Positions 25,601 to 34,643 are shown, counted from the first letter of the stretch. The stretch: DNA of 64,000 nucleotides from Nostoc parmelioides FACHB-3921 (GCF_014696625.1 NZ_JACJQL010000004.1:62001-126000); one strand, 5' to 3'. Notes: a model not told the origin generated them from the letters alone. A program made the numbers and translations.

Positions 25601-28103
25601 TTTGTGCGGTGTCATTAATGATAGTGAATTAGGTTATGAATTAGGTAAGATAGCACTGGATTTGACAGCAGATTTAAGCCCATTTATCAAGGGCAAGATT
25701 TTATTTTATGTGAGCAACTTTATTTTTCACTGGAAGACTCATCTTAGAGAAACTCTACACTTTTCTAAAATGGGAGCTAAATACAGTTTTGAAGGTGGAG
25801 ATTTAGAATATACAGCATGGTTTTACCAATTTGAGTGCTGTTCCTTATATTGGCAAGGTGAGGAATTAAGTAATTTAAAGCAGAAGCTAGAAAATGCTAA
25901 TTCTGCTATTCGTCAAACAAAACAAGAACAGCCCTTAAGCCATCATTATATGCTCTATCAAGTTGTTTTAAACCTGATGGATGATTCTCAAGATGCTTGT
26001 TGTTTAATGGGTGAAAATTATAACGAAAAGGAATCTCTTAAACAATATGAAGTTGTTAGTGACTACTTAGGAATTTATTATTTTCATTTATACAAAACAA
26101 TTCTAAGCTATCTATTTGGTCAACATCAGCAAGCTAGGATTCATGCAGGTATAGCATCTCAAAATATTAGTAGTGCTATGGCACAATTTGTTGTTCCTAT
26201 TTTCTACTTTTATGATTCGCTTACACAATTAGCAATTTATATTAATGAAGCAGAATCTGAGCAGAAACATATACTTACCAAGGTACAAAGTAACCAAGAG
26301 AAGATGCAAAAATGGGCAGAATTTGCTCCAATGAATTTTTTACATAAATTCTATTTAGTAGAAGCTGAAATATGTAATATTCAGGGAAAAAACTACCAAG
26401 CGATGGATTATTATGACCGTGCTATTACTCTTGCTCAAGAACAAGGTTATATCCAAGAAATGGCGATCGCTAATGAATTAGCTGCTATTTTTTACTCAAA
26501 ATTGGGCAGGACGAAGCTAGCTAAAAGCTATATGGATGAAGCTCATTATAATTATATCAGTTGGGGAGCGATCGCCAAAGCTAGGGACTTAGAAAAACGT
26601 TATTCTGACCTACTCACAAGAACAGGAACACTAACCCAATCACATATTACTCTTGCTAGGGGATCTACAACTTCCACAAAAAATCTATCTCTAGATATTT
26701 CCACAGTAGTTAAAGCCTCTCAAGCACTAAGTAGCGAAATAGTATTAGAAAAATTGCTAGAAAAACTTATGTGTTTAGCTAAGGAAAATGCAGGGGCGCA
26801 GAAGGTATTTTTTATTGCTAAAAAAGATGAAAAATTAGTTATCGAAGGCTCATTCATAGAAGAAGAAATTATTACAACATTACAAGCTATCCCCATTACA
26901 AATAGTCAAATATTACCAGCATCCGTAATTAATTATGTCAAAAGAACTCAGGCACCTTTAGTTTTGGATGATGTGACTCATGTTGCAGATTTCAATAAAG
27001 ACCCTTATGTGATCAATTATCAGCCAAAATCAATACTTGTATCACCAATTATTTCCCAAGGAAAGCTGACAGGGATTCTATATTTAGAAAATAATCTCAC
27101 GAGTCATGCTTTTACTGAGGATAGACTAGAAGTCTTACAAATTTTATCAGCACAAGCCGCTATTTCCCTAGAAAATACGCGTTTATATTTAACCTTAGAA
27201 GCACGGGTTCAAGAGCGAACGCAAGAGCTAGAAGATAAAAATTATCAATTACAAACTATCCTAACAGAGCTACAACGCACACAAGCTCAATTAATTCATA
27301 ATGAAAAAATGTCTTCACTAGGACAATTAGTAGCAGGTGTAGCGCATGAAATTAATAATCCTATTAATTTCATTTATGGTAATGTAACTCACATCAAAGA
27401 TTATAGTAAATCCTTATTAGAGATTATCGACTTTTATCAAGAGGAGTATCCGGATTCCCAAGAAAGGATTCTGGAAATAACAGATGAATATGATATAGAC
27501 TTTATTAAAAATGATATGCCAAAGCTGCTCATTTCCATGAAAAATGGAGCAGAACGTATTCGTGATATAGTTATATCCTTGCGTAATTTTTCACGATTAG
27601 ATGAGTCAGCAATTAAAAAAGTTGATCTTCATGAAGGTATCAATAATACCCTCATGATTTTGCAGCAAAGGCTAGCAGATATTGAGATTATCAAAGAATA
27701 CGGCGACTTACCTAAAATTACCTGTGATGCTAGTCAAATAAATCAAGTTTTTCTGCATCTGCTTACTAACTCTATTGATGCTCTATTAGAAAGAAAAAAT
27801 AATTCTAAATCATATCACGGTCAAGAAATAAGTTTTAGTCCAACAATTTGGATTAGTACAATTGTAGATGATGTTCAACAAGTAGTTATTCGCGTTACTG
27901 ATAATGGAATTGGCATCGATAGTGATATTATAAGCAAAATATTTGACCCGTTTTTTACCACTAAGCCAGTTGGTAAAGGTACAGGGTTGGGTTTATCAAT
28001 AAGTTACCAGATTGTAGAAAAACATCAAGGAAATTTGGAGTGTCTGTCATCATTAACAGATGGGACAACTTTTATCGTGAAACTGCCAATTTCTTTGAAA
28101 TAG
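22677..28103 (+). CDS. HstK-type dual Ser/Thr - His kinase (STK-AAA-TPR-GAF-HK)
   Basis: Giant 1808-residue cytoplasmic signalling protein. Order: Ser/Thr kinase (about 10-275; catalytic loop IIHKDIKPGN with D133, DFS in place of DFG, SPEQTGRMNR), a predicted ATPase (about 315-640; P-loop GYSGIGKTS 345-353, Walker B LVIFLDDLQWAD), a long TPR-like helical region (about 740-1310), GAF (about 1340-1505), a coiled coil, HisKA with His1557 in VAHEINNPINF, and HATPase_c ([21 protein letters not shown]). This matches the HstK-like family known in Nostoc/Anabaena, some linked to nitrogen or oxidative stress. HKD replaces HRD, and DFS replaces DFG, but the catalytic Asp is present. No receiver domain. 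GTG start; there is no in-frame ATG ahead of the kinase domain that fits better. Confidence 0.92.
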   Translation: MVISHNVQVSGYEILELTHSGANTNIYRATKVDGNTPTILKVLIDNYFSLEAIVRFKHEYSISANLDHPNIVKVVSLETHHKRLVIVFEDFGGISLKQYLYTHQLSLRLTLQVAIAITRALVYIHDNKIIHKDIKPGNIIIKNLETGLQQKPEVASSLIIKLTDFSIASRLKKETPQLINPNQLEGTLAYMSPEQTGRMNRSLDYRSDFYSLGITLYEMLTGQLPFNSSEPLELVHAHIAKEPTPIQQLAANVPKAVVGIVHKLMAKNAEDRYYSAQGLLVDLEQCLEQLNHTGAIADFTPGRLDVFSQLIIPQKLYGREKQVEQLLLSFARVSRGNSELTLVSGYSGIGKTSVINEVNKSITQVKGYFISGKFDQFKRDIPYLSLVQAFSSLIRQLLTESTAKLEMWRSNILQAVGSNGKVITDVIPEVELIIGKQPEVAQLNPHESQNRFNQIFQKFIQVFCCCEHPLVIFLDDLQWADSATLNLMELLICDQLIKYLLIIGAYRDNEVSKLHPLVSTIEEIKKSGIVVNNIELQPLDLANVVDFVQDTLHDHTSRCYPLATLVFNKTAGNPFFINQLLKALHQESLLVFDFNTQQWQWEIQRIVTVGVSDKSIVELVSSRIQILPEKTQKILQLAACIGDKFNLQVLSLVNEKSVFDTANELDNALQSGLILPLNETYRIPLLFDSQDNIEFDSKQILYKFLHDRVQQAAYSLIPQNQKQDIHIKIGRLLLKNIPDKDLENHIFEIVNQFNKSINLVIDDSEKNKLVELNFIAGHKSQQATAYEPALSYFMMAIKLIGESSWLTNYETVLNLYQEATEAAYLCGRFDTMQYLANAVIDNAHNLQEKIKVYNLKILTAIAQKQLQEALGLGLNLLNQLGINFPEEPTDDFVNQVLLETNSFIPRNNIQSLLHLPEMTDVKSLAAMEILDTISTAAYSASPKLMLLINLSRVKLSLLYGNSSSSPIAYAAYALILCGVINDSELGYELGKIALDLTADLSPFIKGKILFYVSNFIFHWKTHLRETLHFSKMGAKYSFEGGDLEYTAWFYQFECCSLYWQGEELSNLKQKLENANSAIRQTKQEQPLSHHYMLYQVVLNLMDDSQDACCLMGENYNEKESLKQYEVVSDYLGIYYFHLYKTILSYLFGQHQQARIHAGIASQNISSAMAQFVVPIFYFYDSLTQLAIYINEAESEQKHILTKVQSNQEKMQKWAEFAPMNFLHKFYLVEAEICNIQGKNYQAMDYYDRAITLAQEQGYIQEMAIANELAAIFYSKLGRTKLAKSYMDEAHYNYISWGAIAKARDLEKRYSDLLTRTGTLTQSHITLARGSTTSTKNLSLDISTVVKASQALSSEIVLEKLLEKLMCLAKENAGAQKVFFIAKKDEKLVIEGSFIEEEIITTLQAIPITNSQILPASVINYVKRTQAPLVLDDVTHVADFNKDPYVINYQPKSILVSPIISQGKLTGILYLENNLTSHAFTEDRLEVLQILSAQAAISLENTRLYLTLEARVQERTQELEDKNYQLQTILTELQRTQAQLIHNEKMSSLGQLVAGVAHEINNPINFIYGNVTHIKDYSKSLLEIIDFYQEEYPDSQERILEITDEYDIDFIKNDMPKLLISMKNGAERIRDIVISLRNFSRLDESAIKKVDLHEGINNTLMILQQRLADIEIIKEYGDLPKITCDASQINQVFLHLLTNSIDALLERKNNSKSYHGQEISFSPTIWISTIVDDVQQVVIRVTDNGIGIDSDIISKIFDPFFTTKPVGKGTGLGLSISYQIVEKHQGNLECLSSLTDGTTFIVKLPISLK

Positions 28104-28440
28104 TTTTTAAATACTAAACCCAACTTAAATAAGTAGCTCAGTGTTAGAAATTATCATTGGTTTTGTGCTACTGTTCTAGCTTGAAAAATGGGTGTAGGAT
28201 GTCTAAGGGAAAGACTCTTTCATAAAAGCAGTGGGAAACTCCATCCCCTTGTGGGAAAAAAGGGATAGTTGCCCCGCCGATGGAGGTAATAGGTAATGGG
28301 TAATAATCCCATTACCATATTCCTCATCCCCTTGTGGGTGAGAATTTTAAGTTTTATGGCTAATTAAGCAAAAGACAAAGCTGTTTATGAAGAATCATTC
28401 CATAAACAACTTTATCTTATAAGAATTTCAACCGCTTTTC
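28104..28440. other. Intergenic region between convergent kinase and sulfate-binding protein genes
   Basis: About 340 bases, no gene. Contains two ccccttgtggg motifs (about 28247 and 28328) and ATTACC/GGTAAT units (about 28290-28318) that can pair with each other. The last part holds a candidate terminator for the leftward gene. Confidence 0.5.
28382..28408 (-). terminator. Candidate terminator of the leftward sulfate-binding protein gene
   Basis: tgtttatg (28382-28389) pairs perfectly with cataaaca (28401-28408) around an 11-base loop. Read on the minus strand, the stem is followed by gctttgtcttttgc, a moderately T-rich tail. Distance from the stop codon is about 30 bases. Confidence 0.45.
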
Positions 28441-29577
28441 TCAACGTCTTCCACTTTGAATTTTGTCAAAGATAGCTCCGTCATCGAAGAATTTTTTCTG
28501 TACGGCGTTCCAGCCGCCTAAACTTTGAACATTGTAAAGATTGCCAACTTTAGGGAATTTTTTACCGACTTCTTTAGCTACAGCAGAGTTAACGGGTCTA
28601 AAACCAACTTTGGAAAACTCGCGTTGGGCTTCCGGAGTGAAAAGAAACTTCACAAAAGCCTCAGAAACTGCACGAGTGCCGCGTTTATCAACGACCTTAT
28701 CAACAACTGCAACTGGGCCATCTATGGAGATGTTGGTTTGAGGAATAGTATAGGATGGTGATGTTTTTCCCTGTTGTGCAGCTAAGATAACTTCGTTTTC
28801 ATAGTTAAGTAATACATCCCCTTGACCTTTCTTGTAAAAAGCATCGCTGGCTTCCCGCGCATCTCTAGGTAACACAGGCACATTTCTATAGACTTTAGTC
28901 ACAAAATCTAGAGCTTGAGCTTCACTACCTTTATTTTTGGCGATCGCACCCCACAAAGCCAAAAAGTTCCAGCGCGCACCACCTGAAGTTTTCGGGTTGG
29001 CTGTAATTACCTTGACCCCCGGTTTAGCTAAATCACTCCAAGTTTTAATATTTTTTGGATTTCCTTCTCTGGTTTCTAGCGCTACTACTGAACGAGTCAC
29101 AATAGAATTGTTAGGCGCTTCTTGCTCCCAACCTGGCTTAATTAAGCCTGCTTGCTCAATTTTTTTAGTATCTAGCGCCAACGCTAAGGCAACAACATCT
29201 GCTTCTAAACCATCTATTACAGCACGGGTTTGAGAGCCAGAACCACCGTAACTCTGCTTGATGACTATATCCTGGCCTTTTTCTCGCTTCCACTTAGCGA
29301 CAAACTGAGGAATAATTTTCTCGTAAGCAGCCTTTGTTACTGCATAAGAAACCAGGGTGATTTCAACTTTCTGGCCTCTTTGGCTAATCAGTTGAGTCTT
29401 TTGGCTTGCAGATGCAATTTGAGAATTTGTAGCTGTAAAGGGAATTAAAGCACTTAAACCCAAGCCTGCTGCTAGTACAAGGGCTGAAGGTTGACTCAGA
29501 GGTGGCTTCCAAGTAATGAACAGTTGCTTTTTCGCCTCGGCAATTGAATTAAGTCTTGATAGAATTTTAGGTGTCAT
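28441..29577 (-). CDS. sbpA: Sulfate ABC transporter, periplasmic sulfate-binding protein (copy 1)
   Basis: A 378-residue solute-binding protein for sulfate/thiosulfate uptake. The N-terminus has a membrane segment (about 30-50) acting as an export signal; unlike copy 2 there is no lipobox Cys. Family motifs: SYAVTKAAYEKIIPQF, KQSYGGSGSQTRAVIDGLEADVV, NPKTSGGARWNFLALWG and DVLLNYENEV, which line the sulfate pocket. It is transcribed leftward, divergent from a paralogous binding protein 552 bases away that heads the cysT-cysW operon. It probably serves the same permease under different conditions or with different affinity. Confidence 0.93.
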   Translation of the reverse strand: MTPKILSRLNSIAEAKKQLFITWKPPLSQPSALVLAAGLGLSALIPFTATNSQIASASQKTQLISQRGQKVEITLVSYAVTKAAYEKIIPQFVAKWKREKGQDIVIKQSYGGSGSQTRAVIDGLEADVVALALALDTKKIEQAGLIKPGWEQEAPNNSIVTRSVVALETREGNPKNIKTWSDLAKPGVKVITANPKTSGGARWNFLALWGAIAKNKGSEAQALDFVTKVYRNVPVLPRDAREASDAFYKKGQGDVLLNYENEVILAAQQGKTSPSYTIPQTNISIDGPVAVVDKVVDKRGTRAVSEAFVKFLFTPEAQREFSKVGFRPVNSAVAKEVGKKFPKVGNLYNVQSLGGWNAVQKKFFDDGAIFDKIQSGRR

Positions 29578-30129
29578 GGGATGTGTTTCACTGAGTAGCT
29601 AACGCAATTAGTTGATGCAAATTCCAGGCACAGACAATATGGATTTAGGGCAATAAGAGTATTACATAATACAACTTGTTGCCCCGTTTTTTTACTTAGA
29701 ATTTACGGTTTATCTATCGTAGAACGATGTTATAAAAAAGTAAAGTCAAGAAAAAAAATTCGTATATTCCGAATCTTTGAACTATGAAGTACTGATTGCT
29801 ATATCACGAAGCAATAAGCTAAAACCCAAGCCATAAAAGCATATTAGTCAAAAATAATAGACAAATTTACTGGTGAAATATAGACCTCTTACAATCATCA
29901 GGCATCTACTATCAGGTTACTTTGAACACAAAGTAGTCTAATGTGATAGCTATTTGACACTCAAAAGCCATAGCGTTTTTAATTGCTGAACAAACTGGTA
30001 GAATTTCTCTATTCCCCAGATTCTCGATAGAGAATCTGAAGTTTTTTATTGTTTATTTGCCTAAATACCTTAGACTGTAATAACAGTATTCCTACCAATT
30101 AACTGTAGATTTGCACGGAGGAGATCCAA
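29578..30129. other. Divergent promoter region between the two sulfate-binding protein genes
   Basis: 552 AT-rich bases with no gene. Both promoters must lie here. The only strong structure is the hairpin at 30017-30038. No binding site for a CysR/CysB-type regulator could be assigned by eye. Confidence 0.5.
30017..30047 (+). promoter_or_regulatory. Hairpin with T run in the leader of the sulfate-binding operon
   Basis: Perfect 9-base stem cagattctc (30017-30025) / gagaatctg (30030-30038) with tetraloop gata, then aag and six T residues (30042-30047). It stands about 80 bases ahead of the sbpA copy 2 start, so it is either a terminator for an upstream short RNA or an attenuator for the sulfate operon. 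Confidence 0.55.
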
Positions 30130-31263
30130 ATGAGTATGTGGCAGCGTCCCCTGAAAAAATTGTGGCAGAGTACACATAGGTTCAGATTTAACTCCCTGAA
30201 AAGCTTTGTGTCACTGGTATTAGTTGGGGCTGTTTTGAGTGTAGCGCTTGCCGCCTGCACTGGTGGTAATGACAACAATACTTCCACTGCAAACCCCGTT
30301 GCTAGTCCTGTTGCAGCCAACAAACCAAATGTGGAATTAACTTTAGTATCCTTTGCTGTTACCAAGGCAGCACATGAAGCAATTATTCCTAAATTTGTAG
30401 AAAAATGGAAGCAAGAACATAATCAAACTGTCACATTTAAACAGAGTTATGGCGGTTCTGGTTCTCAAACCCGTGCCGTTATCGATGGTTTAGAAGCAGA
30501 TGTTGTCCACTTAGCACTGGCTCTAGACACGCAAAAAATTGAGAAAGCAGGGTTAATTCAGCCAGGATGGGAAAAAGAACTGCCTAATGATGGAATTGTG
30601 TCCAAATCTGTAGCAGCAATCATTACCCGTTCAGGCAACCCCAAAGGTATCAAAACTTGGGCAGATTTGGCTAAGGATGGTGTTAAAGTAATTACTGCCG
30701 ACCCTAAAACCTCAGGTATTGCTCGCTGGAACTTCTTAGCTTTGTGGAACTCCGTCATCAAAACTGGTGGTGATGAAGCTAAGGCAACAGAATTTGTGAC
30801 TAAGGTTTATGGAAATGTGCCAATTTTAGCAAGAGATGCGCGAGAAGCAACTGACGCGTTTGCTAAACAAGGACAAGGAGACGCTCTCATCAATTATGAA
30901 AATGAAGTCATTTTGGCACAGCAAAAAGGTGAAAAATTGGATTATGTAATTCCTAGTGTCAATATTTCTATTGATAATCCTATCGCTGTCGTAGATAAGA
31001 ATGTTGATAAGCATGGGAATAGAGAAGTTGCCGAAGGATTTGTCAAATTCTTATATACCCCAGAAGCACAAGGAGAGTTCGTGAAATTAGGTTTTCGGCC
31101 AGTAGATGAAAAAGTTGCTCAAACGAAAGAAGTAACAGATAAGTTCCCTAAAGTAGATACTATAGGTACTGTTCAAGACTTAGGAGGCTGGGCAACGATT
31201 GAGCAAAAATTCTTTGCTGATGGTGGTGTTTTTGACCAAATTCAAGCCAAAAACAAACGGTAG
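30130..31263 (+). CDS. sbpA: Sulfate ABC transporter, sulfate-binding lipoprotein (copy 2)
   Basis: A 377-residue sulfate-binding protein with an N-terminal signal and lipobox (LSVALAAC, Cys near residue 42), so it should be anchored to the outer face of the inner membrane. It keeps all pocket motifs of copy 1 (KQSYGGSGSQTRAVIDGLEA, DPKTSGIARWNFLALW, DALINYENEV) and is clearly its paralogue. A strong Shine-Dalgarno ggagga at 30117-30122 supports ATG 30130. cysT and cysW follow on the same strand, making an uptake operon; the spacer to cysT contains STRRs and a GGTGGGC palindrome, which may reduce read-through. Confidence 0.95.
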   Translation: MSMWQRPLKKLWQSTHRFRFNSLKSFVSLVLVGAVLSVALAACTGGNDNNTSTANPVASPVAANKPNVELTLVSFAVTKAAHEAIIPKFVEKWKQEHNQTVTFKQSYGGSGSQTRAVIDGLEADVVHLALALDTQKIEKAGLIQPGWEKELPNDGIVSKSVAAIITRSGNPKGIKTWADLAKDGVKVITADPKTSGIARWNFLALWNSVIKTGGDEAKATEFVTKVYGNVPILARDAREATDAFAKQGQGDALINYENEVILAQQKGEKLDYVIPSVNISIDNPIAVVDKNVDKHGNREVAEGFVKFLYTPEAQGEFVKLGFRPVDEKVAQTKEVTDKFPKVDTIGTVQDLGGWATIEQKFFADGGVFDQIQAKNKR

Positions 31264-31265
31264 AT

Positions 31266-31456
31266 AGGTAATGGGTAATGGGTAATAGAGGAATTTAATG
31301 TGATGATTATAGATGCTTAAGTATTTTTGGTGGGCATCGCCCACCAACACTCTGATACTTTTGGTAATGATCATCTAACGCATAACTCAAAAATCAAATA
31401 GTCTCCTATGGGTAAAATTTTTGAGAAATTACCAATTACCAATTACCAATTACCAG
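31266..31456. repeat. STRRs and palindrome between sbpA and cysT
   Basis: GGTAATG heptamers (31267-31288), a GGTGGGCATCGCCCACC palindrome (31329-31345), and four ATTACCA heptamers (about 31427-31455). The last block lies in frame with cysT and produces a false upstream extension of that gene. Confidence 0.85.
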
Positions 31457-31501
31457 CCCATCAACCTGAATATTCAGTGTTTTTTTCATTTTGAATTGTT
31501 T

Positions 31502-32371
31502 ATGACTTTATCTCCTACTACGAAAGTAGACATTAAAACTTCTAACTGGAAAGTGTTTATTCATAAAGTGGTAAATTTGCCTTGGACATGGCGAATTACT
31601 ATTGGATATTTAACGGTAATGTTATTTGTCCCGATAATTGCCATGTTTCTTAAAGCCAGTACAGAACCACCGGCTAGATTTTGGGAAATAGCTACTAGTG
31701 AACTTGCATTAGCAACATATAATGTTACTTTTGTGACTTCCTTACTTGCCGCTTTACTCAACGGTGTATTTGGTACATTAATTGCGTGGGTCTTGGTACG
31801 CTATGACTTTCCGCTTAAAAGAATAATAGACGCTACTGTAGATTTACCATTTGCGTTACCTACTTCGGTAGCGGGTTTAACATTAGCAACAGTTTACAGT
31901 GATAATGGCTGGATTGGTTCTTTGTTAGCACCATTAGGGATTAAAGTATCATTTACCCGTTTAGGTGTGTGGGTAGCGATGGTATTTATTTCCTTACCTT
32001 TTGTCGTCAGGACAGTGCAACCTGTACTGCAAGAGATGGAGCATGATGTTGAAGAAGCAGCTTGGTCTTTGGGTGCTTCTCAGTGGCAAACTTTCTCGAA
32101 AGTGATACTACCACCTTTGTTTCCCTCGATTTTAACTGGTGTGGCGCTGGGCTTCTCTCGTGCGGTTGGTGAGTATGGCTCGACTGTAATTATTGCCTCT
32201 AACACACCCTTTCAGGATTTGATTGCGCCTGTATTGATTTTCCAGAGATTGGAGCAGTACGACTATTCTGGTGCAACAGTAATTGGTGTGGTCTTACTGA
32301 CGATTTCTTTGGTATTGCTATTAGGAATTAATCTGTTACAAGGGTGGGCGAGAAGATATGACAATAAGTGA
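31502..32371 (+). CDS. cysT: Sulfate ABC transporter permease CysT
   Basis: Integral membrane permease of 289 residues with about six transmembrane helices and the EAA cytoplasmic loop [27 protein letters not shown] that contacts the ATPase. [19 protein letters not shown] is characteristic of CysT/CysU. The frame extends back to 31421, but that part is encoded by ATTACCA heptamers, so ATG 31502 is taken as the start. Its 3' end overlaps cysW by 14 bases, showing translational coupling. It forms the channel with CysW; the ATPase CysA is not in this cluster. Confidence 0.95.
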   Translation: MTLSPTTKVDIKTSNWKVFIHKVVNLPWTWRITIGYLTVMLFVPIIAMFLKASTEPPARFWEIATSELALATYNVTFVTSLLAALLNGVFGTLIAWVLVRYDFPLKRIIDATVDLPFALPTSVAGLTLATVYSDNGWIGSLLAPLGIKVSFTRLGVWVAMVFISLPFVVRTVQPVLQEMEHDVEEAAWSLGASQWQTFSKVILPPLFPSILTGVALGFSRAVGEYGSTVIIASNTPFQDLIAPVLIFQRLEQYDYSGATVIGVVLLTISLVLLLGINLLQGWARRYDNK

Positions 32372-33233
32372 GCGGAAACTGCACTCATCTGGGACGAATA
32401 CTGATAAAACTAAACCGCCACAAAAAAAGAGTTGGGTTCCGACAATTTTAATTTTTGTAGCGATCGCCTATTTAGCGTTAATTCAATATATCCCGGCAAT
32501 CAACGTTTTTGTCCAAGCTTTCAGTAAAGGAGTGGGGCCATTTTTGGAGAACCTCACCCATAGCGACTTTCTTAGTGCTGCCAGATTAACTGTATTGTTG
32601 GCATTAATTGCCGTACCTTTAAATACAGTATTTGGTTTATGTGCAGCTTGGGCGATCGCTCGTCATAAATTCCCCGGACGTGCTTTAGTCTTAAGTATTA
32701 TTGACTTACCCTTTTCTATCTCGCCCGTAGTTGCTGGCTTGATGCTGGTGCTGCTTTATGGACGTAATGGCTGGTTTGGGCCTTTACTGGAGGCAAATGA
32801 CATCAGGATTATCTTTGCCTTTCCGGGGATGGTTTTAGCCACAGCATTTGTGAGTATGCCTTTTGTCGCCCGTGAAGTAATTCCTGTTTTAGAGGAATTT
32901 GGTAAAGATCAGGAAGAAGCCGCTAAAACTTTGGGTGCAAATGAATGGCAGACATTTTGGCGAGTTACCCTACCAGGAATTCGCTGGGGCTTACTATATG
33001 GTGTAATTTTGACCAATGCTAGAGCAATGGGTGAATTTGGTGCAGTCTCCGTAGTCTCAGGAAATATCGCCAATAAAACCCAGAGTTTGCCATTGTTTGT
33101 AGAGGATGCTTATAAACAGTATGAAACAGAAGCAGCTTTTTCTGCGGCAGTACTTTTAGCACTACTAGCAGTAGTTACCTTAGTATTGAAAGAGATTGTA
33201 GAACGCAAAACTCGCATTAAAGATGTGGATTAA
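32358..33233 (+). CDS. cysW: Sulfate ABC transporter permease CysW
   Basis: A 291-residue permease, partner of CysT, with about six transmembrane helices, [22 protein letters not shown], and the EAA loop [25 protein letters not shown] cytoplasmic N-terminal extension of about 30 residues precedes the first helix. ATG at 32358 lies inside the end of cysT. The expected cysA (ATPase) is not downstream; instead a NIL-domain gene follows after 84 bases, so the complex must borrow an ATPase encoded elsewhere. Confidence 0.95.
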   Translation: MTISERKLHSSGTNTDKTKPPQKKSWVPTILIFVAIAYLALIQYIPAINVFVQAFSKGVGPFLENLTHSDFLSAARLTVLLALIAVPLNTVFGLCAAWAIARHKFPGRALVLSIIDLPFSISPVVAGLMLVLLYGRNGWFGPLLEANDIRIIFAFPGMVLATAFVSMPFVAREVIPVLEEFGKDQEEAAKTLGANEWQTFWRVTLPGIRWGLLYGVILTNARAMGEFGAVSVVSGNIANKTQSLPLFVEDAYKQYETEAAFSAAVLLALLAVVTLVLKEIVERKTRIKDVD

Positions 33234-33317
33234 TTGGGAATGGGTAATTGGTAATTGTTGATACCTATTATTAGCCAATACCCTACTCCTTAGTAAAAAT
33301 CAACCAATGGTTTATAT

Positions 33318-33584
33318 ATGGCTAGTGACAACACACTCAGCAATAAAAGGATTCGCGTACGGATTCCTAAAGACTATCACCAGGAACCCGTGATTTCTCG
33401 GCTAGTTTCGGAATATGGTCTGACAGTAAATATCGCTGCGGCAATTTTAGGAGCCAATGCTGTTGGAGATGGCTGGTTCGATTTGGATTTGCAAGGTACA
33501 AATACACAAATCCAAAGTGGACTGAACTATCTACAGGAATTGGAACTGGAAGTCTGGGATGAGACTAAAGTTGGTGGTTGGTAA
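33318..33584 (+). CDS. NIL-domain protein
   Basis: An 88-residue ACT-like NIL domain protein (RVRIPKDYHQEPVISRLVSEYG, then VGDGWFDLDLQGTNTQIQSGLNYLQE). NIL domains are regulatory ligand-binding domains, best known at the C-terminus of methionine-importer ATPases (MetN). A free-standing copy directly after sulfate permease genes suggests that it senses a sulfur compound such as cysteine or methionine and regulates uptake; this is inference. A strong terminator follows, so it is the last gene of the sulfate unit. Confidence 0.82.
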   Translation: MASDNTLSNKRIRVRIPKDYHQEPVISRLVSEYGLTVNIAAAILGANAVGDGWFDLDLQGTNTQIQSGLNYLQELELEVWDETKVGGW

Positions 33585-33601
33585 AAACAATGTTCGATCT
33601 A

Positions 33602-33634
33602 AAAACCCCGATTTCTCTAAGAAATCGGGGTTTT
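33602..33634. terminator. Strong bidirectional rho-independent terminator
   Basis: 14-base perfect stem aaaaccccgatttc (33602-33615) / gaaatcggggtttt (33621-33634) with loop tctaa. It has A-run and T-run flanks, so it can stop the sulfate operon from the left and the ccmK pair from the right. Confidence 0.92.
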
Positions 33635-33720
33635 GCTTTAATGTTTAATTGTGATTTATACCAATTCTCCAAAATCAAGTAACACATCCAAACCTTAAAA
33701 ACCAGACCAAATCTGACTTT

Positions 33721-33765
33721 CTTAATTTTGAATTTTGAATTTTGAATTTTGAATTTTGAATTGGT
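33721..33765 (+). repeat. STRR of (TTTTGAA) heptamers
   Basis: Five to six tandem TTTTGAA units ending gaattggtctt, just downstream of ccmK4. The same heptamer occurs at 18142-18160 and 59047-59086. Confidence 0.92.
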
Positions 33766-33770
33766 CTTAT

Positions 33771-34124
33771 TTATCGTCCGTTGGATGAACGGATAATGGG
33801 ATTTTCTACAGAATCTCGATATTGTTGAACAGCATCCGTATAACCAATAGGTAGGACTGCTTCAACGTTTTCATGGGGACGAGGAATAATCACCCAGGAT
33901 TCTAATGTACCACCGTAAACATTTTGTGCGGCTTCCACACCAGCCGCCATTGCCGTTTTAACTTCCGAAACATCTCCACGGATATTGACTGTAAAACGAG
34001 CGCTACCAACCCGGATATAACCCACAAGGGTGACACGGCCAGCTTTGACCATAGCATCTGCTGCTGCTAACACAGCCGGAAAACCCTTAGTCTCTAATGC
34101 TCCCACTGCCTGTAGTGATGACAT
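33771..34124 (-). CDS. ccmK4: Carboxysome shell hexamer protein CcmK4
   Basis: A 117-residue single BMC domain protein that forms part of the beta-carboxysome shell. Pore loop RVGSAR (in [12 protein letters not shown]) and a C-terminal extension beyond the BMC fold (about 90-117) identify CcmK4 rather than the major CcmK1/2 proteins, whose pore loop is KIGSGR-like. ATG 34124 has a good Shine-Dalgarno (caggaga). It lies directly downstream of ccmK3, 88 bases apart, in the satellite ccmK3-ccmK4 locus separate from the main ccm operon. Known work shows CcmK3 and CcmK4 can form mixed hexamers. Confidence 0.93.
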   Translation of the reverse strand: MSSLQAVGALETKGFPAVLAAADAMVKAGRVTLVGYIRVGSARFTVNIRGDVSEVKTAMAAGVEAAQNVYGGTLESWVIIPRPHENVEAVLPIGYTDAVQQYRDSVENPIIRSSNGR

Positions 34125-34212
34125 TTAATAATCTCCTGTATGAATAATAAATTTATGGAGCGCACCAGTTCATTGTATGAAGCTTCGCTACATTTGTTGA
34201 TGACACAATTGC

Positions 34213-34524
34213 TTAGAACATCCGAAAGGGTTCTGATTCTTCAGTAAAGTGAATGGGGAGAATATCTACCACATTTTCGGGAGGATTGGGAACTATGTAG
34301 TGGGTGATGACTTCACCACCGTGTGCTTGCTCACCAGCCTCAATTCCCGCCTCAACGGCTCGTCTTACTTCTGCAACGTGTCCCCTCACTGCAACTAACA
34401 AGCGGGCGCTCTCCGCCTGACCATAATAGACAATGGTGACTGCGGCAGATTTTACCATCGCATCTGCTGCCGCTAGCACAGCCGGAAATCCTAAAGTTTC
34501 GATTACGCCAACCGCCATTGGCAT
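34213..34524 (-). CDS. ccmK3: Carboxysome shell protein CcmK3
   Basis: A 103-residue single BMC domain protein ([20 protein letters not shown]). The pore-loop region reads YGQAESAR instead of the small Gly/Ser-rich loop of other CcmK proteins, which is the diagnostic difference of CcmK3; it is thought not to form homohexamers but to mix with CcmK4. ATG 34524 follows a Shine-Dalgarno (caggagc). First gene of the ccmK3-ccmK4 unit, divergent from the alpha/beta hydrolase gene. Confidence 0.92.
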   Translation of the reverse strand: MPMAVGVIETLGFPAVLAAADAMVKSAAVTIVYYGQAESARLLVAVRGHVAEVRRAVEAGIEAGEQAHGGEVITHYIVPNPPENVVDILPIHFTEESEPFRMF

Positions 34525-34612
34525 GGCATTAGCTCCTGATAAAAAAAGTTAAGTGATATTAATTGTACGTGGCTTTAGACACCATTGTGATGGCGAGGGG
34601 GAAATTTCTTTA

Positions 34613-34643
34613 ATAGTTAACTGTTGACTGTTAACTGTTGACC
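34613..34643 (+). repeat. STRR of GTTAACT/GTTGACT heptamers abutting a start codon
   Basis: Four heptamers ending gttgaccc directly before ATG 34645, so the ribosome-binding region of the hydrolase gene consists of repeat sequence. Confidence 0.88.

Noticed and set aside
31421..31501. N-terminal extension of cysT
   Set aside because: Encoded by ATTACCA heptamers and starts at TTG; ATG 31502 gives the conserved start.
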